From positions 65,402 through 129,401 of the forward strand of contig NZ_LMDC01000012.1 of the NCBI RefSeq assembly GCF_001425705.1: a stretch of DNA of 64,000 nt, in the 5' to 3' direction. The notes under the pieces were generated by a model. It ran no database searches, was not told the origin of the DNA, and worked only from the letters and a program-made list of their open reading frames with translations. The position numbers and the translations under genes were made by a program. This document shows, piece after piece, positions 9,392 to 17,071 of this stretch; the first letter of the stretch is position 1; every line of letters starts with the position of its first letter. The DNA comes from Pelomonas sp. Root1217. GTDB taxonomy: Bacteria; Pseudomonadota; Gammaproteobacteria; Burkholderiales; Burkholderiaceae_C.

Positions 9392-9556
9392 GTGCCATGC
9401 GTCGACTATCGACACGCCGCTGCCAAGATTCGCGACATTCTGGAGCGGTTGCTCATCAATCCCAAACATGAAGTCGTATCAGCCTTTGCCGCAACTGCGT
9501 CACTCCCGATAGATTTGCGAAGCCGCACTGTTGTGGCGTTAGGGAGAGCATCATGA
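9392..9556 (+). CDS. Small ORF of 54 codons, translationally coupled to the next gene
   Basis: A GTG at 9392 follows a strong ribosome site (GGAGGAGG, ending 2-3 bases before TAGTG). It opens a frame ending in TGA at 9554-9556, overlapping the ATG of the next gene as ATGA. The product reads MPCVDYRHAAAKIRDILERL, then LINPKHEVVSAFAATASLPI and DLRSRTVVALGRAS, which looks like real helical protein sequence rather than noise. The frame remains open upstream to a stop at 9344-9346, just past the palindromic repeat. It may therefore be either a genuine small gene or the tail of a gene truncated at the repeat. Function is unknown. Confidence 0.4.
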   Translation: MPCVDYRHAAAKIRDILERLLINPKHEVVSAFAATASLPIDLRSRTVVALGRAS

Positions 9557-10395
9557 TCGACACCATTCCTTCACCGTTTCGTTGGGCCGGTATCTGGTCG
9601 GCGGGTTCCGACTACCAAGCCGCCGAGTTGGTCTGGGTCCCAGCTGTTCACGCGGACGGCGTTCCGCTGCCCGGAGGGTTCTACGTCAGCAACGGGTCAA
9701 CGACAGCCAACGGCATGCCGCCGAATGCCGACGGGGCGCTTCACTTGGAGCGTGTGCGCAATTGGGGCCTGCGCCAAGGACGGCTGCCCTTCATTAACGG
9801 GTCGTGGACCCGCTTGCCAGAAGGCGCATTCACGATCTCGGTACCTCGTGAAGAGTCCAGTCCTTTGAACTGGCGAAGCGATTGGTCATCCACCGGGCTG
9901 TACTCGCCTGGCGACGTTGTTCGGATCAAAGGGCAATTGTTCGTTGCCAGAAAGCTTGTGGTGCCCTCCGAATACGAGCCGGCACAGGGCGATCACTGGG
10001 ACCGCTTGACCTCCCAGCCACAGCTTCAATTTAGAGGAGACTGGAACGCTGATACCACTTATCAGTCGGCCGATATCGTGTCGTATAACAATAGCTGGTA
10101 CTCCGCGCTCACTGACAGCGTCAGGCAGACTGTCCCGACAGACAGCTCCAAGTGGAAGCTAATCGCCGAGTTCAGCAGTGCTGACGCCATGGCATGGGCA
10201 TCACTGGGTATCTCCTCTATTGCGCTGCTTACAAGTGGTATTGGCGCTGCCAAGGACATCATGGAGATCCGGCAGATGAGAGATCTCGCTACGAGGGCCG
10301 CGGATGCAACCCGGCTAGCCGCGCAAGAAGAGGTAGTCAGGCTGGCGCAAGAGGTCGTGAACGCGCAGAACAAGAACAAGGCCAGAACGCCATAG
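9553..10395 (+). CDS. Multi-domain protein with chitin-binding-like repeats and a C-terminal membrane/helical segment
   Basis: The 280-residue protein has repeated modules that resemble carbohydrate-binding module 5/12. They read WAGIWSAGSDYQAAELVWVP (about 10-30), WRSDWSSTGLYSPGDVVRIK (about 105-125) and FRGDWNADTTYQSADIVSYN (about 158-178), each with the aromatic-spaced W..Y..GD.V pattern. It then has a hydrophobic segment, ASLGISSIALLTSGIGAA, and a charged helix rich in Ala/Glu/Gln (about 235-280). No N-terminal signal peptide is visible. The start follows AGGGAGA and overlaps the stop of the upstream small ORF. Such modules occur in chitinases and phage tail fibres; the C-terminal helix and lack of signal fit neither well. 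Function is unknown. Composition is AT-richer than the surroundings. Confidence 0.65.
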   Translation: MIDTIPSPFRWAGIWSAGSDYQAAELVWVPAVHADGVPLPGGFYVSNGSTTANGMPPNADGALHLERVRNWGLRQGRLPFINGSWTRLPEGAFTISVPREESSPLNWRSDWSSTGLYSPGDVVRIKGQLFVARKLVVPSEYEPAQGDHWDRLTSQPQLQFRGDWNADTTYQSADIVSYNNSWYSALTDSVRQTVPTDSSKWKLIAEFSSADAMAWASLGISSIALLTSGIGAAKDIMEIRQMRDLATRAADATRLAAQEEVVRLAQEVVNAQNKNKARTP

Positions 10396-10728
10396 GACTG
10401 CCGCAGCGGCGGGCATGTCGGCCCCGTTTTCACCGTTTCAGTGGTCCACTTCTATGCACCTTTGGTTCGCAAAAATTAAGCACATACACCCTTGGGCAGG
10501 GATGAATCAGGGCGAAACCGCGTCGCAAGGGATCAACGGCAAAAGGTGCGGTCTTTGCCGCAACCGAACTGCCCATCAGGGCTGTCGTGGGCTCCGGCTA
10601 GGTGCCTAGGCGAAGGTCCGTTTTATCGAAGGCTTCATCTTGGATGGCTTATTCCGCCAGCCGCCACGGTATCACCGCTTGCTGACTGACCACTATCGCT
10701 GGCGGATTCAACCGGTCACTACGGCGGC
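10396..10728. other. Intergenic stretch without a supported gene
   Basis: About 330 bases lie between the CBM-like gene and the stop of the hydrolase gene. Several short frames are open, but none has a convincing ribosome site or protein-like composition. A segment around 10425-10500, with TTTCAGTGGTCCACTTCTATG, vaguely recalls an IS21-type insertion-sequence end, but no transposase or paired terminus is present. I see no clear terminator. Confidence 0.4.
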
Positions 10729-12078
10729 TCACCGCAACCGACGATCCAGCCAGTTCAACACCCGCAAATCCTGGAAGTAGTTGGTGTGGTGCGTCTCGGC
10801 GCTGACGCCCAAATCCTCCCACTGCGGCGCCGCCAGCACCGTGTCGCCGAGGCGATTCATCGACGCGCTGTCCACGACCAGATCATTGGGCTGATCGAAG
10901 ATCAGATCGGCGCCGTAGTACATCGCCTGGCCCTTGAGATGCGTCACGCGCTTCCACAGCTTCCACAGCGGCTCGTTGGCTTCGCTGGGCATGAAGCTGC
11001 CGCCGATGGCGCGCAGCTCGGCGCCGGTGGACAGCGGGTAGAGCTGGGCCAGTTCGAGGTTGTTGGTCACGCGTCCCTGCGCCAGCAGCCCGGGCACCAG
11101 GCCCACGGCGGCGTCGGTCAGCGGCGTGCGGGCGCCCAGCTCCAGCACCTTGCCCAGCACGCAAGCCAGGCCGCCCACGCCCAGGGCGAGCACGCCCAAC
11201 CCGGGCGGTGCGACCGTGCCGGCGCGCGAGGCGACCTCGGCAACCGCATCGGCAAAGCTGGCCAGCGTGTCCAGCGCCTGGCGCAGTTTGTCGGGTGCGG
11301 CCAGCGAGGTGCCGGCCAGCGGCGAGCCGACGAACAAGGCCTGGCGGGCGCGCAGCGTCGGCGCCATGCGCAGCAGCCAGGAGATGACGAGGCCGCCGCG
11401 GCTGTGGCCAACGAAGTCGAACTCGGCAGTGCAAGGCGCCAGCGCATCGCGCAGGGCCAGCGCGTTCAGCCAGGGCGCGACGGAGAGGGTCGGATGGTCA
11501 AAGGCCAGCACCGCGGCATAAGTGCCGCTGGCGTCCGCGAGCCGCTGCAGCAGCGCTTCGCCATCCACGGTCGCGGTGAACTCCTTGGCGTACATCGCGC
11601 TGGCGCTGAAGGTGCCATGCACCAGCACCAGCACACGGCCCTGCAGGGCCGCCAGTTCGCCGGCCGCCAGCGCCACCCAGCCCGTGCCGTCCCAACGGCG
11701 CAGGCCTTCTGCAGGCGCGATCAGCTGGGCCAACGCCGGGTTGAGCCGCCGGTCAAGGCCCTGCAGCGCCTCGGTCAGCTGGTTGGGCGCCAGTTCCGGG
11801 AAGGCGATGCGCTGCACGGTCTCGCGCGACTCGGGGCTGAAGGCGCGCCAGCTGCGCCGGCCCTGCGTGCCGAGCTGGCGAACGGGCGGCTCGTAGACCC
11901 AGCGCAGCAGCCCATCGTCGCGCAGCAGACGCACAGCGGCGCGGCCGTCCGCGGCACTCGCATCGAAGCTGCGGCGGCGACGTTGCTGGATGGGCGCACG
12001 TGCCGCCTCACCGCCTGGCGAAGACACTTCGAGTTGGTCACCCACCTCGGCCCACAGCGTCTGGCTCGCCGCGCTCAT
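10729..12078 (-). CDS. Alpha/beta hydrolase (lipase-like), effector candidate of a CHAT operon
   Basis: The 449-residue protein has an N-terminal region of about 140 residues without a recognised domain, followed by an alpha/beta-hydrolase fold. VLVLVHGTFSAS (about 149-160) gives the oxyanion-hole HG, and DFVGHSRGGL gives the nucleophile elbow with Ser about 226. Near the C-terminus, PNDLVVDSAS (Asp about 399 or 403) and ETHHTNYF (His about 430) supply a plausible Asp and His. A glycine-rich hydrophobic helix (about 288-312) may contact membrane. The start at 12078 overlaps the CHAT gene's stop as ATGA, so translation is coupled. It probably cleaves an ester or lipid; the substrate is unknown. 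The open frame upstream of 12078 is a shadow of the CHAT gene. Confidence 0.85.
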   Translation of the reverse strand: MSAASQTLWAEVGDQLEVSSPGGEAARAPIQQRRRRSFDASAADGRAAVRLLRDDGLLRWVYEPPVRQLGTQGRRSWRAFSPESRETVQRIAFPELAPNQLTEALQGLDRRLNPALAQLIAPAEGLRRWDGTGWVALAAGELAALQGRVLVLVHGTFSASAMYAKEFTATVDGEALLQRLADASGTYAAVLAFDHPTLSVAPWLNALALRDALAPCTAEFDFVGHSRGGLVISWLLRMAPTLRARQALFVGSPLAGTSLAAPDKLRQALDTLASFADAVAEVASRAGTVAPPGLGVLALGVGGLACVLGKVLELGARTPLTDAAVGLVPGLLAQGRVTNNLELAQLYPLSTGAELRAIGGSFMPSEANEPLWKLWKRVTHLKGQAMYYGADLIFDQPNDLVVDSASMNRLGDTVLAAPQWEDLGVSAETHHTNYFQDLRVLNWLDRRLR

Positions 12079-14486
12079 TGGTCGTCCCTCAGCAAAGGCA
12101 GTGGCGTGATCTGCCGCTGCCGCGCCGTGATGATGTCCAGCATGGAGTCGTAGTCCGCGCGATCGGCCAGCGCCTCGACGCCGGCCTCGATGGCCTCGAT
12201 GAAGCCGCAGTGCTCCGTCAGCCTGACGGTCTCGATGGGCACGAGCTTGCGGTCCAGGATGAGCTGGCGCACTTCGTCCCAGCTGGCGCGGCCGGCGTGC
12301 CAGGGCACGGCCTGCGCATTGGCGGCCGAGCTGCCGCTGGCGTCGGCCTGCACGGCGCCGCTGAAGTTGCCCTTCATCTGCATGTAGTCCTCGCGGAAGG
12401 ACGGGTGGCGCCACCAGCCCGGCAGCGCATGGCCTTCGAGCAGGAAGACGACGGGGTAGATGTCCACCAGCTCCAGGCAGGCCGCGAACAGCAGGGCCAG
12501 GTCGATGCAGGTGCCGGCGCGGTCCGCCAGCACGGTGGACGGCATGCGCAGGCGCTGCGAATCGAGCTGCTTGCTGTAGCTGGGCGGCGGATTGATGTAG
12601 CCGAGCTGCCAGTCATGCAGCAGCGTCGCCCAGAGCGCCTCGACCTGGCGGTCCACGCCTTGCAGCAGTTCTTCGGCGACGCGACCGCCGGCCTGCACGG
12701 CGTTGTCTGGCACGCATTGGTAGCCTTCGAAGCCGGCCGTCGGGTCGTCGCGCAGCACGCGGTTGTAGCGCTGCGACTGCGACACCGCGCGCACGATGGC
12801 CGGGTCGCGCGGCAGCACGAAGGACGGCAGCCACTGGCCGTCGCGGCGGTTGTCGCGCCACTGGTCCACCGGCAGCAGGCGCAGCCGATGGCTGTCGTGG
12901 TACAGCACCTTGTCGCCCTGGCGCACCCGCACCTGCAGGCTGGTGTTGATGGCCTCGTGCACGCCGCGGGCGACGTCGGCCGTCAGCGGCACGTGGATGT
13001 CCTTGGTCAGGTTCTCGCGCTCGTGGCGCATGACGACACGCCGCTCGTAGCGCGCCTCCTCGTCGCCCAGGTGAACGGCCACCTCCACGTCCAGCGGCTC
13101 GGCACGCTCGGGCGCGTCGCAGCTGAGCACGAAGCGGCGGAACAGCGGCTGGGCGTTGTGCAGCACGGCGTAGTTCAGCTCGGGGAAGGGCTCGATCTCG
13201 CAGCGCACCTCGCGGGAGGCCGGCGCTGCCGCGGCCAGGGCGCGGCGCTGGGCCTCGTGGGCCGCGCGCGTGGCGTCGTCGACAAAGACCGGGCCGCCCA
13301 GCCACAGCGTCACGCCGGTGGCGTCCACCGACTCGGGCAGGGCCCTGACTTCTTCCCAGACCTTGGCGAAAGCGGCCGGCAGGTCGAAGCCGCCGGCAAA
13401 CAGGTGCCGCAGCAGCTGGGTCAGCGCGTACTCGGCGAGCGAGTCGTCGAAGGCGTCCTGGAAGCCCAGCGCCGCCAGCGTGGCGCCCTCGGCGATCAGC
13501 ATGGGCGCCAGGCGCGCGGCGCTGTTCCAGACGTTGAGGGTCGTCAGATAGGGCGGCGAGTCGCCTACCGCGCCCGCCACCGCCTCGGCCAGGGCCTGGG
13601 CATGCACGAGGCGGGGGTGGCCGCCGGCACCGCGCAGCAGCAGGCCGTCCAGCACCCGGCGCGAGTCGGCCAGCAGCTCTTCGATGGGCTGCACGCGGTC
13701 GGGTGCGCCGACGGCGTCCGACTCCGGCGCCTCGACCAGGGCGCCCTTGCCGACCACGATGCCCAGTTCGCGCAGGCCCTGGTGGCTGTCCATGCCGGCC
13801 ACGTGGATCAAGTGCGGTGGCCGCGCGGCCAGCTCGGCCACCAGCTCCTCCAGGCTGGGGTAGTTCAGCACGCGCGGTGCCGGCACCTCGGCCGGCAGGG
13901 CAGCGGCGAGGTTCTTCAGCTCGGCGTCGACGCTCCAGCGCTCGCAGAGTTCCGTCGGCAGTGCGCTGATGATGAGCACGCGCAGGTCGCGCCAGGCCGG
14001 CAGCACGACGGGCTCGCGCGGCACCGGCTGCCATTCGCCCTCCACCTCGTGCTGCAGTTGGAGCTCGCGGATGACGGTCAGCGGCCGCAAACCCTGGGCC
14101 GCGCGGCGCTGCTCGCGCGTGGCCGCGGCCAGCACGTATTCCCACGGGAAGATGCGCCCCTCCCAGTACAACGCCTCGTGCTGGAAGGGCACGCGCACGA
14201 CCAGCGTCGAGGCCTGGCCCAGCGCCTGCAGCGCGGCGGCGTCCAGGCCGAGGATCCTCAGCGTCTCGCGGGCGTCGATCTGGTGCTGCTCGCGCGCCTT
14301 GGCGTCGCGCACCCAGCGCTGGCGGGAGCGCAGCACATAGGTCCAGCGCAGTGCCTGCTGGGCCATGCTCTGGCGCGAGCGCGTGTCCACGCTGGCCAGC
14401 GGCAGGCCCAGGGCGTTGCTGGCACTGGCGATGCGCACGCCTTCGAGCAGGCGCTCATGCTCGGGCGGCAGTCCGGTCTTGCCCAC
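12075..14486 (-). CDS. CHAT-domain plus transglutaminase-like protein; CHAT catalytic residues apparently lost
   Basis: The 803-residue protein starts at a GTG preceded by AGGAGG. Residues about 165-405 follow the CHAT (caspase-like) pattern. HLIHVAGMD (His 228) sits where active members have an H..GHG motif. LTTLNVWNSA sits where they have LN.C...A, so the catalytic Cys position is Trp 320. The downstream GATLAALGFQDAFDDSLAEY fits the conserved CHAT core. A beta-rich linker (about 430-545) leads to a transglutaminase-like domain with Cys 660 (DRAGTCIDLALL), His 686 (LLEGHALPGWW) and an acidic residue in VPIETVRL (Glu 752), which may be catalytically competent. The gene overlaps the downstream hydrolase by 4 bp and lies 71 bp after argC. 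A weak promoter-like TTGCGC/GATACT pair lies in that gap. Confidence 0.8.
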   Translation of the reverse strand: MGKTGLPPEHERLLEGVRIASASNALGLPLASVDTRSRQSMAQQALRWTYVLRSRQRWVRDAKAREQHQIDARETLRILGLDAAALQALGQASTLVVRVPFQHEALYWEGRIFPWEYVLAAATREQRRAAQGLRPLTVIRELQLQHEVEGEWQPVPREPVVLPAWRDLRVLIISALPTELCERWSVDAELKNLAAALPAEVPAPRVLNYPSLEELVAELAARPPHLIHVAGMDSHQGLRELGIVVGKGALVEAPESDAVGAPDRVQPIEELLADSRRVLDGLLLRGAGGHPRLVHAQALAEAVAGAVGDSPPYLTTLNVWNSAARLAPMLIAEGATLAALGFQDAFDDSLAEYALTQLLRHLFAGGFDLPAAFAKVWEEVRALPESVDATGVTLWLGGPVFVDDATRAAHEAQRRALAAAAPASREVRCEIEPFPELNYAVLHNAQPLFRRFVLSCDAPERAEPLDVEVAVHLGDEEARYERRVVMRHERENLTKDIHVPLTADVARGVHEAINTSLQVRVRQGDKVLYHDSHRLRLLPVDQWRDNRRDGQWLPSFVLPRDPAIVRAVSQSQRYNRVLRDDPTAGFEGYQCVPDNAVQAGGRVAEELLQGVDRQVEALWATLLHDWQLGYINPPPSYSKQLDSQRLRMPSTVLADRAGTCIDLALLFAACLELVDIYPVVFLLEGHALPGWWRHPSFREDYMQMKGNFSGAVQADASGSSAANAQAVPWHAGRASWDEVRQLILDRKLVPIETVRLTEHCGFIEAIEAGVEALADRADYDSMLDIITARQRQITPLPLLRDDQ

Positions 14487-14557
14487 GGGCAGTCCTCCTG
14501 TTCAGGGGACCGCAGTATCGCGACGCTGCGCACGCGCGCAACGCCCCGATTTCTGCT

Positions 14558-15505
14558 TCAGACCAAGCCTAGGCTCTCTTCCAGGCCCAGATGCACGTTC
14601 ATCGACTGCACCGCCGCACCGCTGGCGCCCTTGCCAAGATTGTCCAGGCGGCTCATCAGCAGCACCTGCGTGTCCGACGCGAACACGAAGATGTCGACGC
14701 GATTCGTGTCGTTGCAGGCCTGCACGTCAAAGGCGCCCGCCTCCAGCGTGGCCGCGTCGCGCAGCGGCTTGACGTTGATGAAGCGCTCGCCTTCGTAGTG
14801 GGCGGCCAACGCGGCCTGCACCTGCTCGGGCGTCGTGCCGGCCTTGAGCTGGCTCAGGTGCAGCGGCACGCTCACCGCCAGGCCCTTGTAGAAGCCGCTG
14901 ACGATGGGCATGAACACCGGCGGGTTCACCAGGCCAGTGTGGGCCGCCATCTCAGGCAGGTGCTTGTGCTTCAGGCCCAGCGCGTAGGGCCGCGGCGCCT
15001 GCAGATGGGCTGGCAGGGGCTGCTGCTCGTACTCGGCGATCATGGACTTGCCGCCGCCCGAATAACCCGTGATGGAGGTGGCGCTGACCGCTGCCTCGCG
15101 CGGCAGCAAGCCGGCGTCCACCAGCGGACGCACCGCCAGGATGAAGGCGCTGGCGTGGCAGCCGGGGTTGGCGATGCGCTTGCTGGCCTGGATAGCACCG
15201 CGCTGGCCCTTGGCGAGCTCGGGCAGGCCAAAGGCCCAGCCCGGCGCCGTGCGGTGGGCGGTGCTGGCGTCGATGAGGCAGGTGTTGGGATTGATGACCA
15301 TGAAGGCCGCCTCGCGCGAGGCCACGTCGGGCAAGCACAGGAAGGCCACGTCGGCGGCATTCAGCAGGCGCGCGCGCTCGGCCGGATCCTTGCGCTTGTC
15401 GGCATCGATCTTCAGCACCTCAATGTCGCTGCGGGCCGCGAGGTATTCGTGAATGCGCAGGCCCGTCGTGCCTTCCTGGCCGTCAACAAACACTCGGTAA
15501 GTCAT
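14558..15505 (-). CDS. argC: N-acetyl-gamma-glutamyl-phosphate reductase (type 2)
   Basis: ArgC reduces N-acetylglutamyl phosphate to the semialdehyde with NADPH, the third step of arginine biosynthesis, in the cytoplasm. The 315-residue product matches the shorter type-2 ArgC class. Visible motifs are [18 protein letters not shown] at the N-terminus, [20 protein letters not shown], catalytic Cys in [13 protein letters not shown], and [13 protein letters not shown]. The ATG at 15505 is chosen because the family begins with the beta-strand MTYRVFVDG; the longer open frame upstream is unlikely. No other arg genes are in the window. It is the right-hand housekeeping boundary of the accessory stretch 7893-14486. 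Confidence 0.95.
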   Translation of the reverse strand: MTYRVFVDGQEGTTGLRIHEYLAARSDIEVLKIDADKRKDPAERARLLNAADVAFLCLPDVASREAAFMVINPNTCLIDASTAHRTAPGWAFGLPELAKGQRGAIQASKRIANPGCHASAFILAVRPLVDAGLLPREAAVSATSITGYSGGGKSMIAEYEQQPLPAHLQAPRPYALGLKHKHLPEMAAHTGLVNPPVFMPIVSGFYKGLAVSVPLHLSQLKAGTTPEQVQAALAAHYEGERFINVKPLRDAATLEAGAFDVQACNDTNRVDIFVFASDTQVLLMSRLDNLGKGASGAAVQSMNVHLGLEESLGLV

Positions 15506-15642
15506 CGCATCTTCCTCACAGCAACGGGGCCACCCCCGGGAAAGCCCGAAGCATAGACGGTGCGGAATCACCATGCCCAGCGCCGAGTTGTCACAAGCCG
15601 GCGGCTATGCTCGCGGCCGAAAAAATATCAGGGAGGTTGATG

Positions 15643-16038
15643 ATGTCGTTCCCACGCATGGGCTGGGCCACCGGCCTGGTCGCCATCGCGCTGCTCAGTG
15701 GCTGCGCGCATTCCGTGCCCACCGAGCCTACCCGGCTCAACGCAGCGATCGAGCAGCCCGCCAAGGTCATCCGGCTGGAGCGAGAGGCCCTCATCGTGCT
15801 GCCGACGGGCTACAAGCGCCAGCTCCGGGCCGACAGCAAGTGGCGCCTTGTCGGCAGCATCGCCCAAGGCCAGGTCTTCCGCCCTGTGGATTCGGTCCTC
15901 ACCATCGAGGGCCGTCAAGTTCACGAGGCCTACCTCGTGATTTCAAGTGGCTTGCTGCGGGGCTTCTACCTGCCCGGCGAGTCGAACTACGCCCCCCTTC
16001 AAGCCCCTGTCCCACTCTCTATCGGAGAAATCTCTTGA
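15643..16038 (+). CDS. Putative lipoprotein of unknown family
   Basis: The product (about 131 residues) starts MSFPRMGWATGLVAIALLSGCAHS, an N-terminal lipoprotein signal with lipobox LSGC. The start is one of two adjacent ATGs (15640 or 15643) after the ribosome site GGGAGG; 15643 gives the better spacing. The mature part (LEREALIVLPTGYKRQLRAD, VFRPVDSVLTIEGRQVHEAY) looks like a small beta-rich domain. I do not recognise the family. Its stop overlaps the TTG start of the next lipoprotein gene as TTGA, so the two are probably co-translated and act together in the envelope. Confidence 0.75.
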   Translation: MSFPRMGWATGLVAIALLSGCAHSVPTEPTRLNAAIEQPAKVIRLEREALIVLPTGYKRQLRADSKWRLVGSIAQGQVFRPVDSVLTIEGRQVHEAYLVISSGLLRGFYLPGESNYAPLQAPVPLSIGEIS

Positions 16039-16475
16039 TTCGACGTTTCGTTCTCGCTGCCGCGATCGCCGGCACCGCCATCCTGACCGGCTGCGCGTCC
16101 GGCCCGAAGTTCGCGGAAATGTCTAAAACCATCCCGACCCTCAAGGCCGGCGAAGGCCGCGTCTACTTCTTCCGCGCCGACTCGATGCTCGGTGCTGCGA
16201 TCCAGCCCGACATTCGCCTGAACAACGAGGTGGTCGGCTCGTCCAAGCCGGGCGGCTTCTTCTATGTCGACCGCCCCGCGGGCAGCTTCGCCGCTGCGGC
16301 ATCGACGGAGACCGAGAAGACGGTGTCCTTCAGCCTCGACGCGGGCGAAACCAAATACGTTCGCAGCTCGCCAACCTTCGGCGTGCTGGTAGGCCGCATC
16401 GTGCTGCAGCTGGAAGAGCCGGCCAAGGCGCAGGCCGAGGTCGAAAAGCTGAGCTACGTGCCTCTCAAGAAGTAA
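16035..16475 (+). CDS. DUF2846-like lipoprotein
   Basis: This 146-residue protein begins at a TTG whose last two bases overlap the upstream stop codon (TTGA), after a GGAGAAA ribosome site. The N-terminus RRFVLAAAIAGTAILTGCAS is a lipoprotein signal with lipobox LTGC. The mature region has GEGRVYFFRADSMLGAAIQP, then the pattern IRLNNEVVGSSKPGGFFYVD, as in DUF2846 proteins (a short beta-sandwich lipoprotein family, function unknown). No ATG alternative retains the signal sequence. It forms a coupled pair with the preceding lipoprotein. Confidence 0.8.
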   Translation: MIRRFVLAAAIAGTAILTGCASGPKFAEMSKTIPTLKAGEGRVYFFRADSMLGAAIQPDIRLNNEVVGSSKPGGFFYVDRPAGSFAAAASTETEKTVSFSLDAGETKYVRSSPTFGVLVGRIVLQLEEPAKAQAEVEKLSYVPLKK

Positions 16476-16531
16476 GCCGCCACGCGAGCGGCGCCTGCGC
16501 AGGCGGTGTCACCCGCATCTAAAGTTGCAGG

Positions 16532-17071
16532 ATGAACGCTGCGCGCATCCTGCTTCTCCCAGGCTGGCAAAACTCGGGCCCGGACCACTGGCAAAGCCGC
16601 TGGGAGCGGCTGCACGGCGACGAGCGCGTCGAGCAGCACGACTGGGACTGGCCTAAGCGCGGCGACTGGATGGCGCGGCTGGACGAGGTGCTGCTGCAGG
16701 ATGACGCGCCGGCCCTGCTCGTCGCCCATTCCCTGGGTTGCCAGCTCGTCGCCGCCTGGGCCGAGCATTCCCAGCACGTCGGCCGCGTGAAAGGCGCCCT
16801 GCTCGTCGCCCCGCCCGACACCGAGCGTGCGGACATGCCGCCCCAGCTGCACAACTGGCGCCCCATCCGCCGCCCGCGCCTGCCCTTCCCCAGCATCACC
16901 GTCATCAGCAGCGACGACCCCTTTGGCGCCGCGGAGCGCAGCACGCAGATGGCGTCCGACTGGGGCAGCAGTGTCGTCATCGCGGGGCCGCGGGGTCATC
17001 TGAACGCCGAATCGGGCCTGGGCGACTGGCCTGAAGGCCGGGAGCTGCTGGAGGGGCTTCGGCAGCGCTAG
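16532..17071 (+). CDS. RBBP9/YdeN-family serine hydrolase
   Basis: The 179-residue protein is a compact alpha/beta hydrolase. ILLLPGWQNSGPDHWQSRWE is the characteristic N-terminus of the RBBP9/YdeN group, LLVAHSLGCQLVAAW contains the nucleophile Ser in HSLG, SSDDPFG supplies the Asp, and GPRGHLNAESGLGDWPEG supplies the His. Length agrees with the family. It is cytoplasmic, with no signal peptide. The physiological substrate of bacterial members is unknown. The stop shares the palindromic tetramer CTAG (17068-17071) with the stop of the convergent Sel1 gene, leaving no terminator space between them. Confidence 0.9.
   Translation: MNAARILLLPGWQNSGPDHWQSRWERLHGDERVEQHDWDWPKRGDWMARLDEVLLQDDAPALLVAHSLGCQLVAAWAEHSQHVGRVKGALLVAPPDTERADMPPQLHNWRPIRRPRLPFPSITVISSDDPFGAAERSTQMASDWGSSVVIAGPRGHLNAESGLGDWPEGRELLEGLRQR

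Noticed and set aside
10415-10510. Possible insertion-sequence end in the gap before the hydrolase gene
   Set aside because: The resemblance to an IS21-type terminus is from memory only. No transposase, paired inverted repeat or target duplication is visible.
12000-14798. A 932-codon open frame on the + strand opposite the CHAT gene
   Set aside because: The product is a compositionally biased Ala/Arg/Gln/His-rich shadow typical of antisense frames in GC-rich genes. The minus strand has recognisable domains, a ribosome site and an ATGA overlap.
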